Part shown: in pieces, positions 52,579 through 61,593 of the stretch
Position numbering within the stretch: position 1 is the stretch's first letter
How the letters are laid out: every line of letters begins with the position of its first letter
Origin: JBIOUF01 sp044866695
Lineage (GTDB): Bacteria; Actinomycetota; Actinomycetes; Propionibacteriales; Nocardioidaceae
DNA: 64,000 bases
Reading direction: 5' to 3'
Assembly: GCA_044866695.1 (NCBI GenBank)
Contig: JBIOUF010000238.1
Location: 1-64,000, forward strand
Program-made: the position numbers and the translations under genes
The notes under the pieces: generated by a model
Seen by the model: only the letters and a program-made list of their open reading frames with translations
Told to the model about the DNA's origin: nothing
Databases searched by the model: none

Positions 52579-54070
52579 CAGCAGCGCGTGCCGATGGTGA
52601 GCGAGCCGGCCAGGTGGGCTCCCAGCTCGGGGTCCGCCTCGGCGATGCGGGACAAGGTGTCGTGCAGCCGGGCGGACACGGCCTTGCGGGCCCGCTCCAC
52701 CTCGTCGCCCAGCCGCCGGTCGCGACCGCCCAGCCCGGTCGCGGCCGAGAGCTCCCGGGTCAGCGCCGTCAGCTCCTCGGCGGCCGCCCAGGAGGCGGTC
52801 TCGTCCCCGGCCGCATCGGCGCCGTCCAGGACGTCCCGCAGCTGCGACACCCGGGCCCGGTAGCTGCGACGGGCCGCGCCGTCCAGCACCGGGTCGGCAC
52901 CTGCCGCCTCTCCCGGGCGGCCGAGCAGGGTGAGCACGTGCACCTCCCGGCCGGGAGCTGCGAGCAGCGTGGTCAGGTCGACCAGGCCCTTGGCGTGGGG
53001 CAGGTGGGTCTCCCGCCCGCGGAACTGCAGCCGCCGGACCCGGGTGAGGCCGGCCGCCCTGGCGACGTCGGCGATCCTCGCGGCGCCGGCGAAGGTCCCA
53101 AGCGGTTCCGCCGAGTCCGGACCCGCCTGCGAGAGGGCGTTGGGAGTGCAGACCAGGGCGGAGACGGCGTAGTACATCCGGCCGACCGGGTGCAGGTTGG
53201 CGGCGAGCTCGTCCGCGGCGTCGAAGTCGCACACCAGCACGGCGCCGCCGGGTGCCAGTGCGGCACGAGCCGCCCGCAACGCCCCGAGAGGGTCGCCCAG
53301 GTCGTGCAGCGCGTCGAAGTAGGTCACCAGCGCGTACCCGGCGTCGGGCAGGTCCAGTGCGGAGGCCACCTCGAAGCGCACCCTTCCGGCGAGCCCGGCC
53401 TCAGTCGCCCGGCGCCGGGCCTCCGCCACGGACGCGGCGTGGTAGTCGATGCCGGTCAGCCGCGCGGCCGGGACCCAGCGGCCAGGGACGCGGTGGGGTG
53501 CCCGTATCCGCAGCCGACGTCGAGGACGGCGCCGCCGGCATGGAGCCGGGCCCGCACACCCGGCATCGCCTCGACGGCGGCGACTACCAGCTCGGCCGGG
53601 AGCTGGGTGCGGCTGAGCAGGTCCGTCCCGTGCCAATAGCGAGCATCGCGTTGGTGCCAGCCGTAGCGTCCGTGCGTCGCGAATGCCTGCGCGAAGTCGT
53701 CGAACCCCTCCGCCATCGACCGGAACAGCTCCACGCAGGCGCTGACCATCGCGCCGCCAGGTCCGTGGACGACCGCCGCGGCCACCGGGCCGGTGAGCTC
53801 GTACCGTTCGCCGTCGAGGTGAACACGCACATAGCCGGCGCCGGCCTGCGACCGCAGCCACTCCCGCGCCAGAGCAGGGTGGACGCCGCAGCGGGTCGCC
53901 ACCTCGACGGCGGTGAGCGGTCCGGCGTCGGCCATCGCCGCCCATATCCCCGCTCGCCGGCCAAGCTCGGTCAACAAGACCCCGAGCGACCCGCCCAGGT
54001 CGGACACCAGCAGTCCGAGGGCGGCCTCGACGGTGGCGGGGGTCGATGGCTGGGTCTCGACGGTGGTCAT
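52542..54070 (-). pseudogene. SAM methyltransferase with C-terminal regulatory-type domain, frameshifted
   Basis: Start MTTVETQPSTPATVEAALGL at 54070 with an AGGAGG ribosome site. The first about 195 residues carry a winged-helix-like N-terminus and the SAM motif AVLDVGCGYGHPTASLA. At about 53478-53482 one base is missing, and the rest (ARLTGIDYHAASVAEARRRA onward) continues in another frame. The corrected protein has about 509 residues. The last about 170 residues (ETHLPHAKGLVDLTTLLAAP, then TGLGGRDRRLGDEVERARKA) resemble a domain usually found at the C-terminus of large actinobacterial ATPase-type regulators rather than methyltransferases. Confidence 0.7.
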
Positions 54071-54119
54071 GGTTCCTCCTGATGGATGGTTGGCTGAGCC
54101 CGTCTCGGCACTCCGACGC

Positions 54120-54236
54120 TCGGGCTGAGGAGCGAGCCTGCGAGCGTCACGGACGCCAACCAGCGGCACCGTGGCAGAGACCGCGCCCGGGTACGGGTGG
54201 GTTTCGAGACGCTCGCGAGCTCGCACCTTGACCACC
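54120..54236. repeat. REP-like palindromic repeats (two partial units)
   Basis: A degenerate GGAGCGAGCCTGCGAGCGTC unit about 54128-54149 and a clearer GTTTCGAGACGCTCGCGAGC...ACCTTGACCACC unit about 54200-54235. Same family as the copies near 0, 5.8-6.1 and 20.3 kb. They fill the gap between the methyltransferase and amidase genes, both on the minus strand. Confidence 0.7.
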
Positions 54237-54240
54237 GGGC

Positions 54241-55718
54241 TCAGCCACCGAGCCCGCCGCCTGTCCAGCGTGGTCGTGAGGCGTGGATCGTCGGCAGGCG
54301 GCCGGTCCAGGGGCGTGCCGCCTCGACCTGGGCCGCCAGGCGGACCAGTGTCGCCTCGTCGCCGAACCGGCCGAGCACGTGGACGCCGACCGGCAGCCCG
54401 TCGGCGGTCCAGGTCATCGGGACCGACATGGCCGGGTTGCCGACGATGTTCGCGACCACGGCGGCATACCCGGTGGTCCGGCCACCCCGCCGCCCCGCTC
54501 GCAGCGGGTCGGCCGGCGTCGACGTGATCCACCCGACCGGAGCCGGGGGAGCGGACAGGGTCGGGGTGAGGTGGCCGCGTAGCCGGAGAGGAAGCCGCCG
54601 ACCGCCCGGGCGTAGGCCTGCACCTGCTGCACCGCTTGCAGGTGAGCCTCGGCCGAGACGCGGTGTCCGGACTGCCACAGCGCCTCCGTGAAGGGTTCGA
54701 GCTCGCCGGGACGCGGCGGGCGACCGAGGCGACGGACCCAGAACCCGACGATCCCGGCCACGGCGGCCTCGAACAGGGTCCCGATCGACCGCCCGACGGC
54801 CGCGGTGAGCCGGGGCAGGCCGGCCTCGACCAGCTCGTGGCCCAGCGACTCCAAGAGGGTCACCGCGGTGTCCAGCGCCGCCAGCACGTCGGGATGACCA
54901 TCCTCCCCGCTGGGTGTGCGCGACGACCAGGCGATCCGAAGCCGGCCCGGCTCGGCGCCGACCTCGCCGACCAGCCGCGGCCGTCGTGCGAGGGAGGGGG
55001 CGCCGGGACCGGCGAGCAGGTCGAGCAGCAGCGCGCTGTCGCGGACCGTGCGAGTGAGCGCGTGGTCGGCGATCCAGTCGCCGAGGGCGCCGTCGTACCC
55101 CGGCCCCACCGGCACCCGGCCGCGGGTCGGCTTGAGCGCGAACAGTCCGCACGCCGAGGCGGGGTAGCGCAGCGACCCGCCGGCGTCGTTCCCGTGGGCC
55201 ATGGGGACCATGCCGGACGCGACCGCGGCCGCGGAGCCCCCGCTGGAGCCCGACGTGGAGTGGTCTGGCGACCAAGGGTTCCGGGTGGGCCCGTACAGCA
55301 GCGGCTCGCAGGTCGGCAGCATGCCGAACTCGGGGGAGCTGGTCCTGCCCAGGACCACCAGCCCGGCGCGCTCGAACCTGGCGACGACCTCGCTGCTGGA
55401 CGTCGACACCTGGCCCGCCAGCAGCCGGGAGCCGTCGGTGAGGACGGTGCCCGCCCGCTCGGCGGCCAGGTCCTTGAGCAGGAACGGGACGCCGGCGAAC
55501 GGTCCGTGCAGCGGGCCGGCTGCCCGCTCGAGCGCCTCGTCGTACGTCGTGGCGACGACCGCGTTGAGGGCCGGGTTCAGGGCTTCGATCCGGGCGATGG
55601 CGGCCTCGACCAGCTCCACGGCGGACACCTCGCGACGGCGTACCAGCTCGGCTTGGGCGAAGGCGTCCAGCAGCGACAGCTCGGGTGGCCGGGACGGGAA
55701 CAGGGCGTTTGCACTCAC
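54241..55718 (-). pseudogene. Amidase-signature family protein, frameshifted
   Basis: About 490 residues when joined. The Ser-cisSer-Lys triad is intact: Lys in FAGVPFLLKDLAAE, cis-Ser and nucleophile regions STSGSSGGSAAAVA and HGNDAGGSLRYPAS. The frame breaks at about 54575-54580 after AVGGFLSGY. The C-terminal part (HLTPTLSAPPAPVGW, then FGDEATLVRLAAQVEAARPW) continues in the other frame. One missing base explains it. A GTG at 55718 (VSANALFPSRPP) is taken as start; a longer start at 55763 is possible. Substrate unknown. Confidence 0.75.
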
Positions 55719-55765
55719 ACCCGTAGAGGCGCGAGATCGCGCCTGCCGGTCGCCAGATCGCATCT

Positions 55766-56061
55766 GGCAACCGGCTGGTCTCCCTGGACGCCTCGGCCGG
55801 GCTGGCCGGAGGCGTCCGCGTCTCCGCGCCGGAGCGGCCGATGTGGCCCGGAGCCTGGGAGGACGTCGAGGTCGACACGGGCGTCACGGGCTACACCCGC
55901 TCGGAGCTCGACGTGGCCGTCGAGCCGTCGTCGACGGCTTCGGCCAGGTGCAGCTGGCGCCGCGCCCCGTCGCCGGTCGGGGCACCCTGTCGTTCTCCGG
56001 CGCCCGGGGCTACGCGCCGGTCGACGGCCTCGATGTGGAGGTCGAGGGCGAGGGCGGCTGA
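55766..56061 (+). pseudogene. Fragment of a degraded gene
   Basis: An open stretch reading GNRLVSLDASAGLAGGVRVS and MWPGAWEDVEVDTGVTGYTR breaks near 55925 and resumes in another frame as VVDGFGQVQLAPRPVAGRGT up to a TGA at 56061. No start codon is found in the first part, so the 5' end is missing. The text resembles the end of a protein, but no family was recognised. A 22-bp repeat array follows directly. Confidence 0.45.
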
Positions 56062-56076
56062 CCCCCCCTCCGCGCC

Positions 56077-56173
56077 GAGCCGTCAATGTTGGTGCGTCGA
56101 GCCGTCAATGTTGGTGCGTCGAGCCGTCAATGTTGGCGGGCCGAGCCGTCAAGGTTGGTGCGCCGAGCCGTCA
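56077..56173. repeat. 22-bp tandem repeat array, copy 2
   Basis: Four and a half units of the 22-bp repeat, here read as GAGCCGTCAATGTTGG, i.e. the reverse orientation of the arrays at 27987 and 56903. It borders the vapC-like gene end. Confidence 0.85.
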
Positions 56174-56575
56174 GCCCGGGTGCGGGCCGATGACCTCGAC
56201 CTGGCAGCGGGGACCCGACGCCGTGGCAAGGCGCGCGTCGGTGCTGAGCAGGGGGGTCCCGAGCACCTCGGCCAGCGCGACGTACATCGCGTCCCAACCA
56301 CGGACGGTGTGGCGCAGCTGCCACGCGCGGTCGAGCAACAGCCGGTGTCCGAACCGCTCGCCCGGCCAGGCCGCGAGATCGGCCACCGCCTGCCCAGCCG
56401 CGGTCGGATCGAGCCGGCCGAGCAGGTGCTCTCGGCGCAGGACGCCGAACACCTCCACGTCGATGACGTGCGGCGCCGCATGGTCGGGGTCACCAGCGAG
56501 ACGGTCGCGAACCGGTCCGGACCCGGGCCCGCCGACGAGGACCTCGACCAGGCATGAGGCGTCCACGACGATCAC
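56171..56575 (-). CDS. PIN-domain toxin (VapC-like)
   Basis: A 134-residue PIN protein. The acidic residues of the nuclease site are visible in MIVVDASCLVEVL, HVIDVEVFGVLRRE, VRGWDAMYVALAE and LLSTDARLATA. VapC-type toxins cut tRNA or rRNA. It overlaps its antitoxin gene by 4 bp. The pair lies between two arrays of the 22-bp repeat in opposite orientation. Confidence 0.88.
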   Translation of the reverse strand: MIVVDASCLVEVLVGGPGSGPVRDRLAGDPDHAAPHVIDVEVFGVLRREHLLGRLDPTAAGQAVADLAAWPGERFGHRLLLDRAWQLRHTVRGWDAMYVALAEVLGTPLLSTDARLATASGPRCQVEVIGPHPG

Positions 56576-56808
56576 CTCGGCCAGGGCCCCCGCTGCTCAT
56601 CGAGGCCCGCGATGATCTCCGAGCGGTCGAGCGTCGACGAGCGACGCCTGGTGCGCTCGAGCCACGCTTCGACGCTCGGCCGGGCGGCCAGCCGGGTGGC
56701 CTCGATCCGGAGCAGCTCGGGGACGCTCACCCCGATCTCCGCGGCCCGCTGAGCCAGGGCCGCGTAGACGTCGTCGTCGAGGTCTCTGATCTGCACCGTC
56801 TTCGGCAT
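56572..56808 (-). CDS. Antitoxin for the VapC-like protein (FitA/VapB type)
   Basis: 78 residues from MPKTVQIRDLDDDVYAALAQ, a ribbon-helix-helix domain. The C-terminal tail is basic and acidic mixed (RTRRRSSTLDRSEIIAGLDE), as in antitoxins that grip a PIN toxin. A longer frame to 56901 has alternative starts but poor support. Confidence 0.82.
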   Translation of the reverse strand: MPKTVQIRDLDDDVYAALAQRAAEIGVSVPELLRIEATRLAARPSVEAWLERTRRRSSTLDRSEIIAGLDEQRGPWPR

Positions 56809-56902
56809 GGAGGGAGTATCGCATGCGGACATGCATCGCAGCATGCACGCCCGCATGTCAGGGGCTGTCTGCCCCGGAAGGGTGGATCCGACCGCGGTCA
56901 CG

Positions 56903-57018
56903 CTCGACCCACCAAGATTGACGGCTCGGCCCGCCAGGTTTGACGGCTCGGCCCGCCAACATTGACGGCTCGACCCACCAACATTGACGGCTCGGCGCGC
57001 AAGAGTTGACGGCTCGGC
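56903..57018. repeat. 22-bp tandem repeat array, copy 3
   Basis: Five units containing ATTGACGGCTCG with CCCACCA, in the opposite orientation to the array at 56077. Together they flank the VapBC-type pair. The sortase start codon lies just beyond, at 57078. Confidence 0.85.
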
Positions 57019-57077
57019 GGAAGGGGGTGGAGGTCCGGTGCTTCAATGGCCAGGTGGGGTGGGGATCGGGGAGGGGG

Positions 57078-57746
57078 GTGGGCGCGCTGGTGGCGGCGGT
57101 CCTCGCGGTCTCGGGCGTGGTGCTGGTCCTGGTCGCGGCCGCGCACCAGCAGCCGGCGCCGCCGGGGGTCGCGGCGACGCACGAGGTGCGGCGGTCCCCG
57201 GCGCCGGCACCCCCCGCCGGAGCACCGGCCGGCCGGGCGGGCGCGGGACCGGCAGACCTCGACGACGCGGTGCGCGGTCCGGTGCTGCCAGAGTCCGGCC
57301 CGGTGCGCCTGGAGATCCCCCGGCTCGGCGTCCGCACCGGGCTGGACCGGCTGGGACTGACCGCGGGCGGAGCGCTCGAGGCGCCCGCGGACCCGGCCGT
57401 CCCCGGGTGGTACACCGGCGCTCCCTCGCCCGGTGCGCTCGGCCCCGCGGTCGTCGCCGGACACCTGACCTGGGACCGGCGTCCCGCCGTTTTCTTCCGC
57501 CTGGCCGAGCTCCGGCCGGGCGACCGGGTCCGGGTCCTCCGGGCGGACCACCGCACCGCGGTCTTCGCGGTGCGACGCGTGCAAGGGTTCGACAAGCTGC
57601 GGTTCCCGACCCTGGCGGTGTACGGGCCGACCGACCATGCGGCGCTGCGCCTGGTCACCTGCGGGGGCCGCTACGACGCCGGACGCCGCCGGTTCGACGA
57701 CAACGTCGTCGTCTTCGCCGACCTGGTCGCGGTCAGCCGACCGTGA
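57078..57746 (+). CDS. Sortase (class E/F-type)
   Basis: 222 residues from a GTG after GGGGAGGGGG. A single N-terminal helix (VGALVAAVLAVSGVVLVLV) anchors it; a Pro/Ala-rich linker follows. The catalytic His is in AVVAGHLTWDRR, the Cys in LRLVTCGGRYD and the Arg in RRRFDDNVVV. Sortases attach surface proteins to the cell wall or build pili. No LPXTG-type motif was seen in the neighbours; the substrate may lie elsewhere. Confidence 0.85.
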   Translation: MGALVAAVLAVSGVVLVLVAAAHQQPAPPGVAATHEVRRSPAPAPPAGAPAGRAGAGPADLDDAVRGPVLPESGPVRLEIPRLGVRTGLDRLGLTAGGALEAPADPAVPGWYTGAPSPGALGPAVVAGHLTWDRRPAVFFRLAELRPGDRVRVLRADHRTAVFAVRRVQGFDKLRFPTLAVYGPTDHAALRLVTCGGRYDAGRRRFDDNVVVFADLVAVSRP

Positions 57747-58251
57747 CGGTCACCTCGTTGGAGGTGGCGCCGGTCGCCGGCTCGAGGATGCGCAGCCGGT
57801 TGGGCCCCAGCCGGCCGAGCTCGACATAGGTGGTGAAGCGCCCGGTCGGGCCGGAGACGACCGACAGCGGGTACGACGACCAGCCGCCCGCCTCGTCGGC
57901 GACCTGGACGCGCAACGTGGCGCCAGGCGGGGCGCTCCCGGTGAGCGGCACCGCGTCGAGCCGACCCGCCGTGGTGGTCGTCGGCACCTCCAGGGTGGGG
58001 ATGTCGTCGACCGGGGTGTCCGCCGACGTACCGCGGCTGCCAGTGCCCGACGTGGCCGCGGCCGGTTCGCTCGCCTCGGCCGTCGGGGTTCCCGCCGGGT
58101 CGCCGGCCGGGTCCCCCGTCACGGCGTTGCCCGGGTCGCCCTCCCGGTCCACCCAGGCCATCGCCACGACGAGCACCAGGACGGCGAGCGCGGCGGTCAG
58201 CGCGACCAGCCAGCGAGCGCGGCCCTGCTTGCGGTGGCGGCTGCGGGTCAC
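57733..58251 (-). CDS. Small secreted or membrane-anchored protein
   Basis: 172 residues. A basic start (MTRSRHRKQGRARW) precedes one hydrophobic segment (LVALTAALAVLVLVVAMAW), then a Pro/Thr-rich linker and an Ig-like or beta-sandwich domain (IPTLEVPTTTTAGRLDAVPL...SNEVTVTVG). It overlaps the sortase end by 14 bp (convergent) and the next gene by 4 bp. Likely a cell-surface accessory protein. Confidence 0.65.
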   Translation of the reverse strand: MTRSRHRKQGRARWLVALTAALAVLVLVVAMAWVDREGDPGNAVTGDPAGDPAGTPTAEASEPAAATSGTGSRGTSADTPVDDIPTLEVPTTTTAGRLDAVPLTGSAPPGATLRVQVADEAGGWSSYPLSVVSGPTGRFTTYVELGRLGPNRLRILEPATGATSNEVTVTVG

Positions 58252-59045
58252 CCTCGTCCCCGGTGGCGGGCCAGCTCCACCGCACCGGCGGCGCCCAGCA
58301 GGCCCACCCCCAGCAGCGCCAGCGGCCAGGACTCCACGCCGCCGGTCGACCCGGCGCCGGTCTCGACTCCGCCGCGCGGCATGCTCCCGGCCGACGCGGC
58401 CATCACCATGCCGCAGCTGGCCGGGTCGGTGGCCTCCTCCGGCACCCCTGGGCTGCCCAGGCTCTTGGCGAACGTCGACTCGCCGAGCGCGTCGAGGTCG
58501 TACTCGCCGTTGTCGTTGGCGTCGATGCCGTGCTGCACGATGTGCAGGTGGGCAAGCCGGTCGACCAGGCCGTCCGGGACCTGGCCGGCGGGGATCGTGC
58601 GGTCGTAGTCCAGCCGGCCCTGTGCGTCGGCGACCGGCATGCGGTCCACCGCGAGGCCGCTCTTGCCCGAGGTGTCCCCGCGGGTGGTGAGGGCGAGGAA
58701 GGCGGTGCCGTACTCGCCGGTGGCCTCCTCGTTGGTCAGCCAGCCGTCGCCGTCGGTGTCCGCGGCGTCCGTCGCGCAGTGGAACTCCCCGCCCTCCAGC
58801 GACCCGTGCAGGTGCTGGGCGTGCGGTCCGGGGACCATGCCGGTGGTGTGGATCCGGACCCGGATCCCGCCGCCGTCCCGCACGGTGATCGTGGCGGTTC
58901 CGGTCACGCCGCTGTGGTTCTGCTCGACCATGTCGGCGTGCAGCGTCCAGTCCGCGGCCGCCGGTGCGGCGGCCGCCAGCACGAGGGCGGTCGTGGCGCC
59001 GGCCAGCGCCACGCCGGCTCGGGCCACGGTGTGACGAGCAGCCAT
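58248..59045 (-). CDS. CHRD-domain secreted protein
   Basis: 265 residues with a signal peptide (ARAGVALAGATTALVLAAAA) and a CHRD-type domain (VTGTATITVRDGGGIRVRIH, GPHAQHLHGSLEG, then DYDRTIPAG). An EF-hand-like repeat is suggested by DTDGDGWLTNEEA and later DANDNGEYDLDAL. The C-terminus (SWPLALLGVGLLGAAGAVEL) is a helix followed by a basic tail, like a sortase substrate anchor but without a clear sorting motif. The sortase nearby makes this worth testing. Confidence 0.8.
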   Translation of the reverse strand: MAARHTVARAGVALAGATTALVLAAAAPAAADWTLHADMVEQNHSGVTGTATITVRDGGGIRVRIHTTGMVPGPHAQHLHGSLEGGEFHCATDAADTDGDGWLTNEEATGEYGTAFLALTTRGDTSGKSGLAVDRMPVADAQGRLDYDRTIPAGQVPDGLVDRLAHLHIVQHGIDANDNGEYDLDALGESTFAKSLGSPGVPEEATDPASCGMVMAASAGSMPRGGVETGAGSTGGVESWPLALLGVGLLGAAGAVELARHRGRG

Positions 59046-59188
59046 GGTGCCTCCCCCTCCATCCCTGGTGCAGCCTAGATCAGCCCGGCTCGGCGCGGGC
59101 GGGGTCCAGGGGATTCGCCACGGGAGGTGAATGCCCCGCGCCCGGGCACACGGTCGTGCCGAACCGCTGGACCGCGAAGGTGTGGCGG

Positions 59189-59572
59189 TCAGGAGCCCGA
59201 CGCGGTCTCCCACAGGCCGACCAGGTTGCCCTCGCTGTCGGTGAAGTACGCCGAGAAACCCATGTCGCCGACGGGCTGCCGCTCCACCACGGTGGCTCCG
59301 CCGGCGCCCTTGACCGCCTCGAGAGCAGTCTCGATGTCGTCGACGTCGATGACCACGTTGGGCGCGGTGAACCGGCCCTCGCGCCGCATCATCCCGCCGT
59401 TGATGAAGCCGCTCTCGGTCGGGCCTTGGTCGCCCGACGGCCCGGTGGTGACCAGGGTGTAGCCCATCTGCGGCATCGGCATCGCCTCCCAGCCGAACAC
59501 GGCGGAGTAGAACGACCGGGCCCGGTCGGGGTCGTCCACCGGGATCTCGAAGTGCACCACACGACCTGACAT
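59189..59572 (-). CDS. VOC-family (glyoxalase-like) protein
   Basis: A 127-residue protein of the vicinal-oxygen-chelate fold: it opens VVHFEIPVDDPDRARSFYSA and ends FTDSEGNLVGLWETASGS. His 7 and Glu 121 are in the usual metal-ligand places. The paired beta-alpha-beta modules of the fold are seen. Possible roles are metal-dependent detoxification or antibiotic binding; the substrate is unknown. Confidence 0.82.
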   Translation of the reverse strand: MSGRVVHFEIPVDDPDRARSFYSAVFGWEAMPMPQMGYTLVTTGPSGDQGPTESGFINGGMMRREGRFTAPNVVIDVDDIETALEAVKGAGGATVVERQPVGDMGFSAYFTDSEGNLVGLWETASGS

Positions 59573-59762
59573 CTCATGCCTCCTCGGCGTCGTCGGACAC
59601 GGCCGGTGCCCCCCACCCGAGCGAACCGCCGTGCGGGGATCGCGTCAAGGTCTCGGCACCGCCGATGGCCCGCGGGCCCGCGGCAAGCCGGGCTCAAGCC
59701 GTTCCCAAGCCGGCGGGCCGACTCTTGTGGTGAGCAGGAGACCACGACAGGAAGGCATTCCC

Positions 59763-60314
59763 ATGACGACGTACGACGCCCGCGCTCTCATCGCTGCGGT
59801 ACGTGCCCGAGCAGAGCCGGCCGGCTACCAGGTCACCGAGACCCCCGACGGCTTCCGCGTCGAGCGCGACCTCGCCGACGTGCGCTACTGGGGCCTGCTG
59901 CACAAGGCCGGCGTGCGCACTCTCACCGGGCACGAGGTCCGGGTGGACGAGGCCGCCGGCGTGCTGGCCGTCACCGACGTCCAGCGCGACGTCGAGTGGC
60001 GGGCGGGCAACGACGGCGCGACGCAGCTGCGGCCGTTCTGGTCCGTGCACGCCCAGACCAGCAGGGGCCGGATCGCCGCGGTCGGGACCAAGAAGTCCTG
60101 GGGCGTCCGCGAGGACGGCACGCTGGGCACCATCGAGGACTACTCGTTCGACACCAACGCGGGCCGGGCGACCATCCGCGACGCCGCCGCCGAGCTCGGC
60201 TGGCGCGAGCAGATGCCGCTGGACCAGCGGATCGGGCTGGCGGTCGCGGTGGCAACCGTCGTGCTCCTCGTGCTCTGCTTCGGCACCTGGGGACTGGTGG
60301 CCTGGCTGGGTTGA
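59763..60314 (+). CDS. Hypothetical protein with C-terminal membrane helix
   Basis: 183 residues starting MTTYDARALIAAVRARAEPA after an AGGAAGG ribosome site. A soluble domain of about 150 residues carries a repeat-like beta structure; the last 25 residues (RIGLAVAVATVVLLVLCFGT) form a membrane helix. No family was recognised. Confidence 0.65.
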   Translation: MTTYDARALIAAVRARAEPAGYQVTETPDGFRVERDLADVRYWGLLHKAGVRTLTGHEVRVDEAAGVLAVTDVQRDVEWRAGNDGATQLRPFWSVHAQTSRGRIAAVGTKKSWGVREDGTLGTIEDYSFDTNAGRATIRDAAAELGWREQMPLDQRIGLAVAVATVVLLVLCFGTWGLVAWLG

Positions 60315-60377
60315 CGGCCGCGACCATCCCGCGAGCCCGGCCGCGCCGGGCTCGCGCCTCCGCCTCGACCGAGCCGG

Positions 60378-60599
60378 CTAGAGCTTCTCGAGCTTGTGGA
60401 ACGGGCTGGTGAGGCGCACCGTCTGGGTTCCGAAGTCGACCGTCACCGTCCCGTCGCCCTCTCCGGTGACCCGACCGAGCCCGTAGGTGTCGTGCGAGAC
60501 CCGGTCCTCGACGGCGAACTGCTCGACGACCGGCTCGGGCTCAGGCGGAAAGGGACTGCTCGGGAGATGTCGCCGCTTCGCGGGGGATCGTTTCATCAT
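60378..60599 (-). CDS. Small CarD/SH3-like protein
   Basis: 73 residues from MMKRSPAKRRHLPSSPFPPE. The C-terminal half (AVEDRVSHDTYGLGRVTGEG, then TVTVDFGTQTVRL) looks like an SH3-like fold as in CarD/TRCF-type RNA-polymerase-interaction modules, but it is shorter than CarD. Lys/Arg-rich start suggests nucleic-acid or protein contact. Function unknown. Confidence 0.65.
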   Translation of the reverse strand: MMKRSPAKRRHLPSSPFPPEPEPVVEQFAVEDRVSHDTYGLGRVTGEGDGTVTVDFGTQTVRLTSPFHKLEKL

Positions 60600-60708
60600 T
60601 GGCTCCAGTATGCGCCTTCGGGCCTGACCAGCCCGGAGAACGACGGGATCCACGCCGGATGCCCCCACCGGAGCGAGGCTTCGCCAAAGCAGTCGACCGC
60701 GGTCATGG

Positions 60709-61593
60709 TCACCGAGCGGGGGCGTCGAACAGCGCCATCGTCGTGCGGTACGCGTCCACCAGGGCCTCCTGGACAGGCCGTCGGCGGTGTGCCTCGGAGA
60801 TGATCTCGACACCCCATGGCCCGGCGAAGCCGATCTGTTGCAGTGTCTCGATGAAGCCCCTCACGTCGAAGGTTCCCGAGCCGCACAGCACCCGGTGGTG
60901 GATGGTGTCGTGGAACAGGTCGCCGGACTGCGGGGCGGGGGCGTCGTCGAGCTCGACGACGAACACCGTGTCGCCGGGGATCTCGGCAAGGTCTGCCAAC
61001 GTGGAGGGTCCGCGCTCCAGGTGCCAGATGTCCACCACCAGACCGGCTGCCGGGTGGTCGGCGGCCGCGACCAGCTCCGCGGCGGACCGGAAGTCGGTGA
61101 TGTTGGAGAAGGGCAGCGGTTCCAGCGCCACGCGGGTTCCGGCCTCGGCGGCCTGCGCGGCCAGCTGATGCAGCTCCGCGGCCCAGTGGGCGACGTCGGC
61201 CAGTGGTGGGACGGCGCCCTGGACGACCTCGACGTCGGGTCCGATCTTGACCTGTCGCGCTCCGAGAGCCTCGGCTGCGGACAGCAGCGACGTCCGGGTC
61301 CGATCCGACTCCCGACGGCGGCTGCCGGTGGTCCACCAGCTCTCGAGCAGCTCGACCTCGACGTGGGTCAGGCCGAGGTCGTCGCAGATTCGTCTCACCT
61401 GGGGCAGCCCGTAGGTGGCGCTCGCGGCTTCGAGGTCGTCGATGGTGAAGCCGATTCCGGTGAAGCCGGCGGCGGCCACGGCCACGGCCCTGGCGCGGAG
61501 GTCCAACGGGCTCAGGTGCCGACCGGGCACCGGCATGGCGTCACCGGCGTGCGTCCAGCAGGTGGCCAGCAGCTCCACGGGTCGCGTGCTCAC
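60709..61593 (-). CDS. Sugar phosphate isomerase/epimerase (TIM-barrel)
   Basis: 294 residues. The xylose-isomerase-like TIM barrel is indicated by FTGIGFTIDDLEAASATYGL, LTHVEVELLESWWT, RVALEPLPFSNITD and GLVVDIWHLERG (metal ligands on Glu and His/Asp). It is the last gene of the operon and overlaps the Gfo/Idh/MocA gene by 4 bp. Likely an isomerisation or dehydration in inositol- or sugar-type catabolism. Confidence 0.85.
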   Translation of the reverse strand: MSTRPVELLATCWTHAGDAMPVPGRHLSPLDLRARAVAVAAAGFTGIGFTIDDLEAASATYGLPQVRRICDDLGLTHVEVELLESWWTTGSRRRESDRTRTSLLSAAEALGARQVKIGPDVEVVQGAVPPLADVAHWAAELHQLAAQAAEAGTRVALEPLPFSNITDFRSAAELVAAADHPAAGLVVDIWHLERGPSTLADLAEIPGDTVFVVELDDAPAPQSGDLFHDTIHHRVLCGSGTFDVRGFIETLQQIGFAGPWGVEIISEAHRRRPVQEALVDAYRTTMALFDAPAR

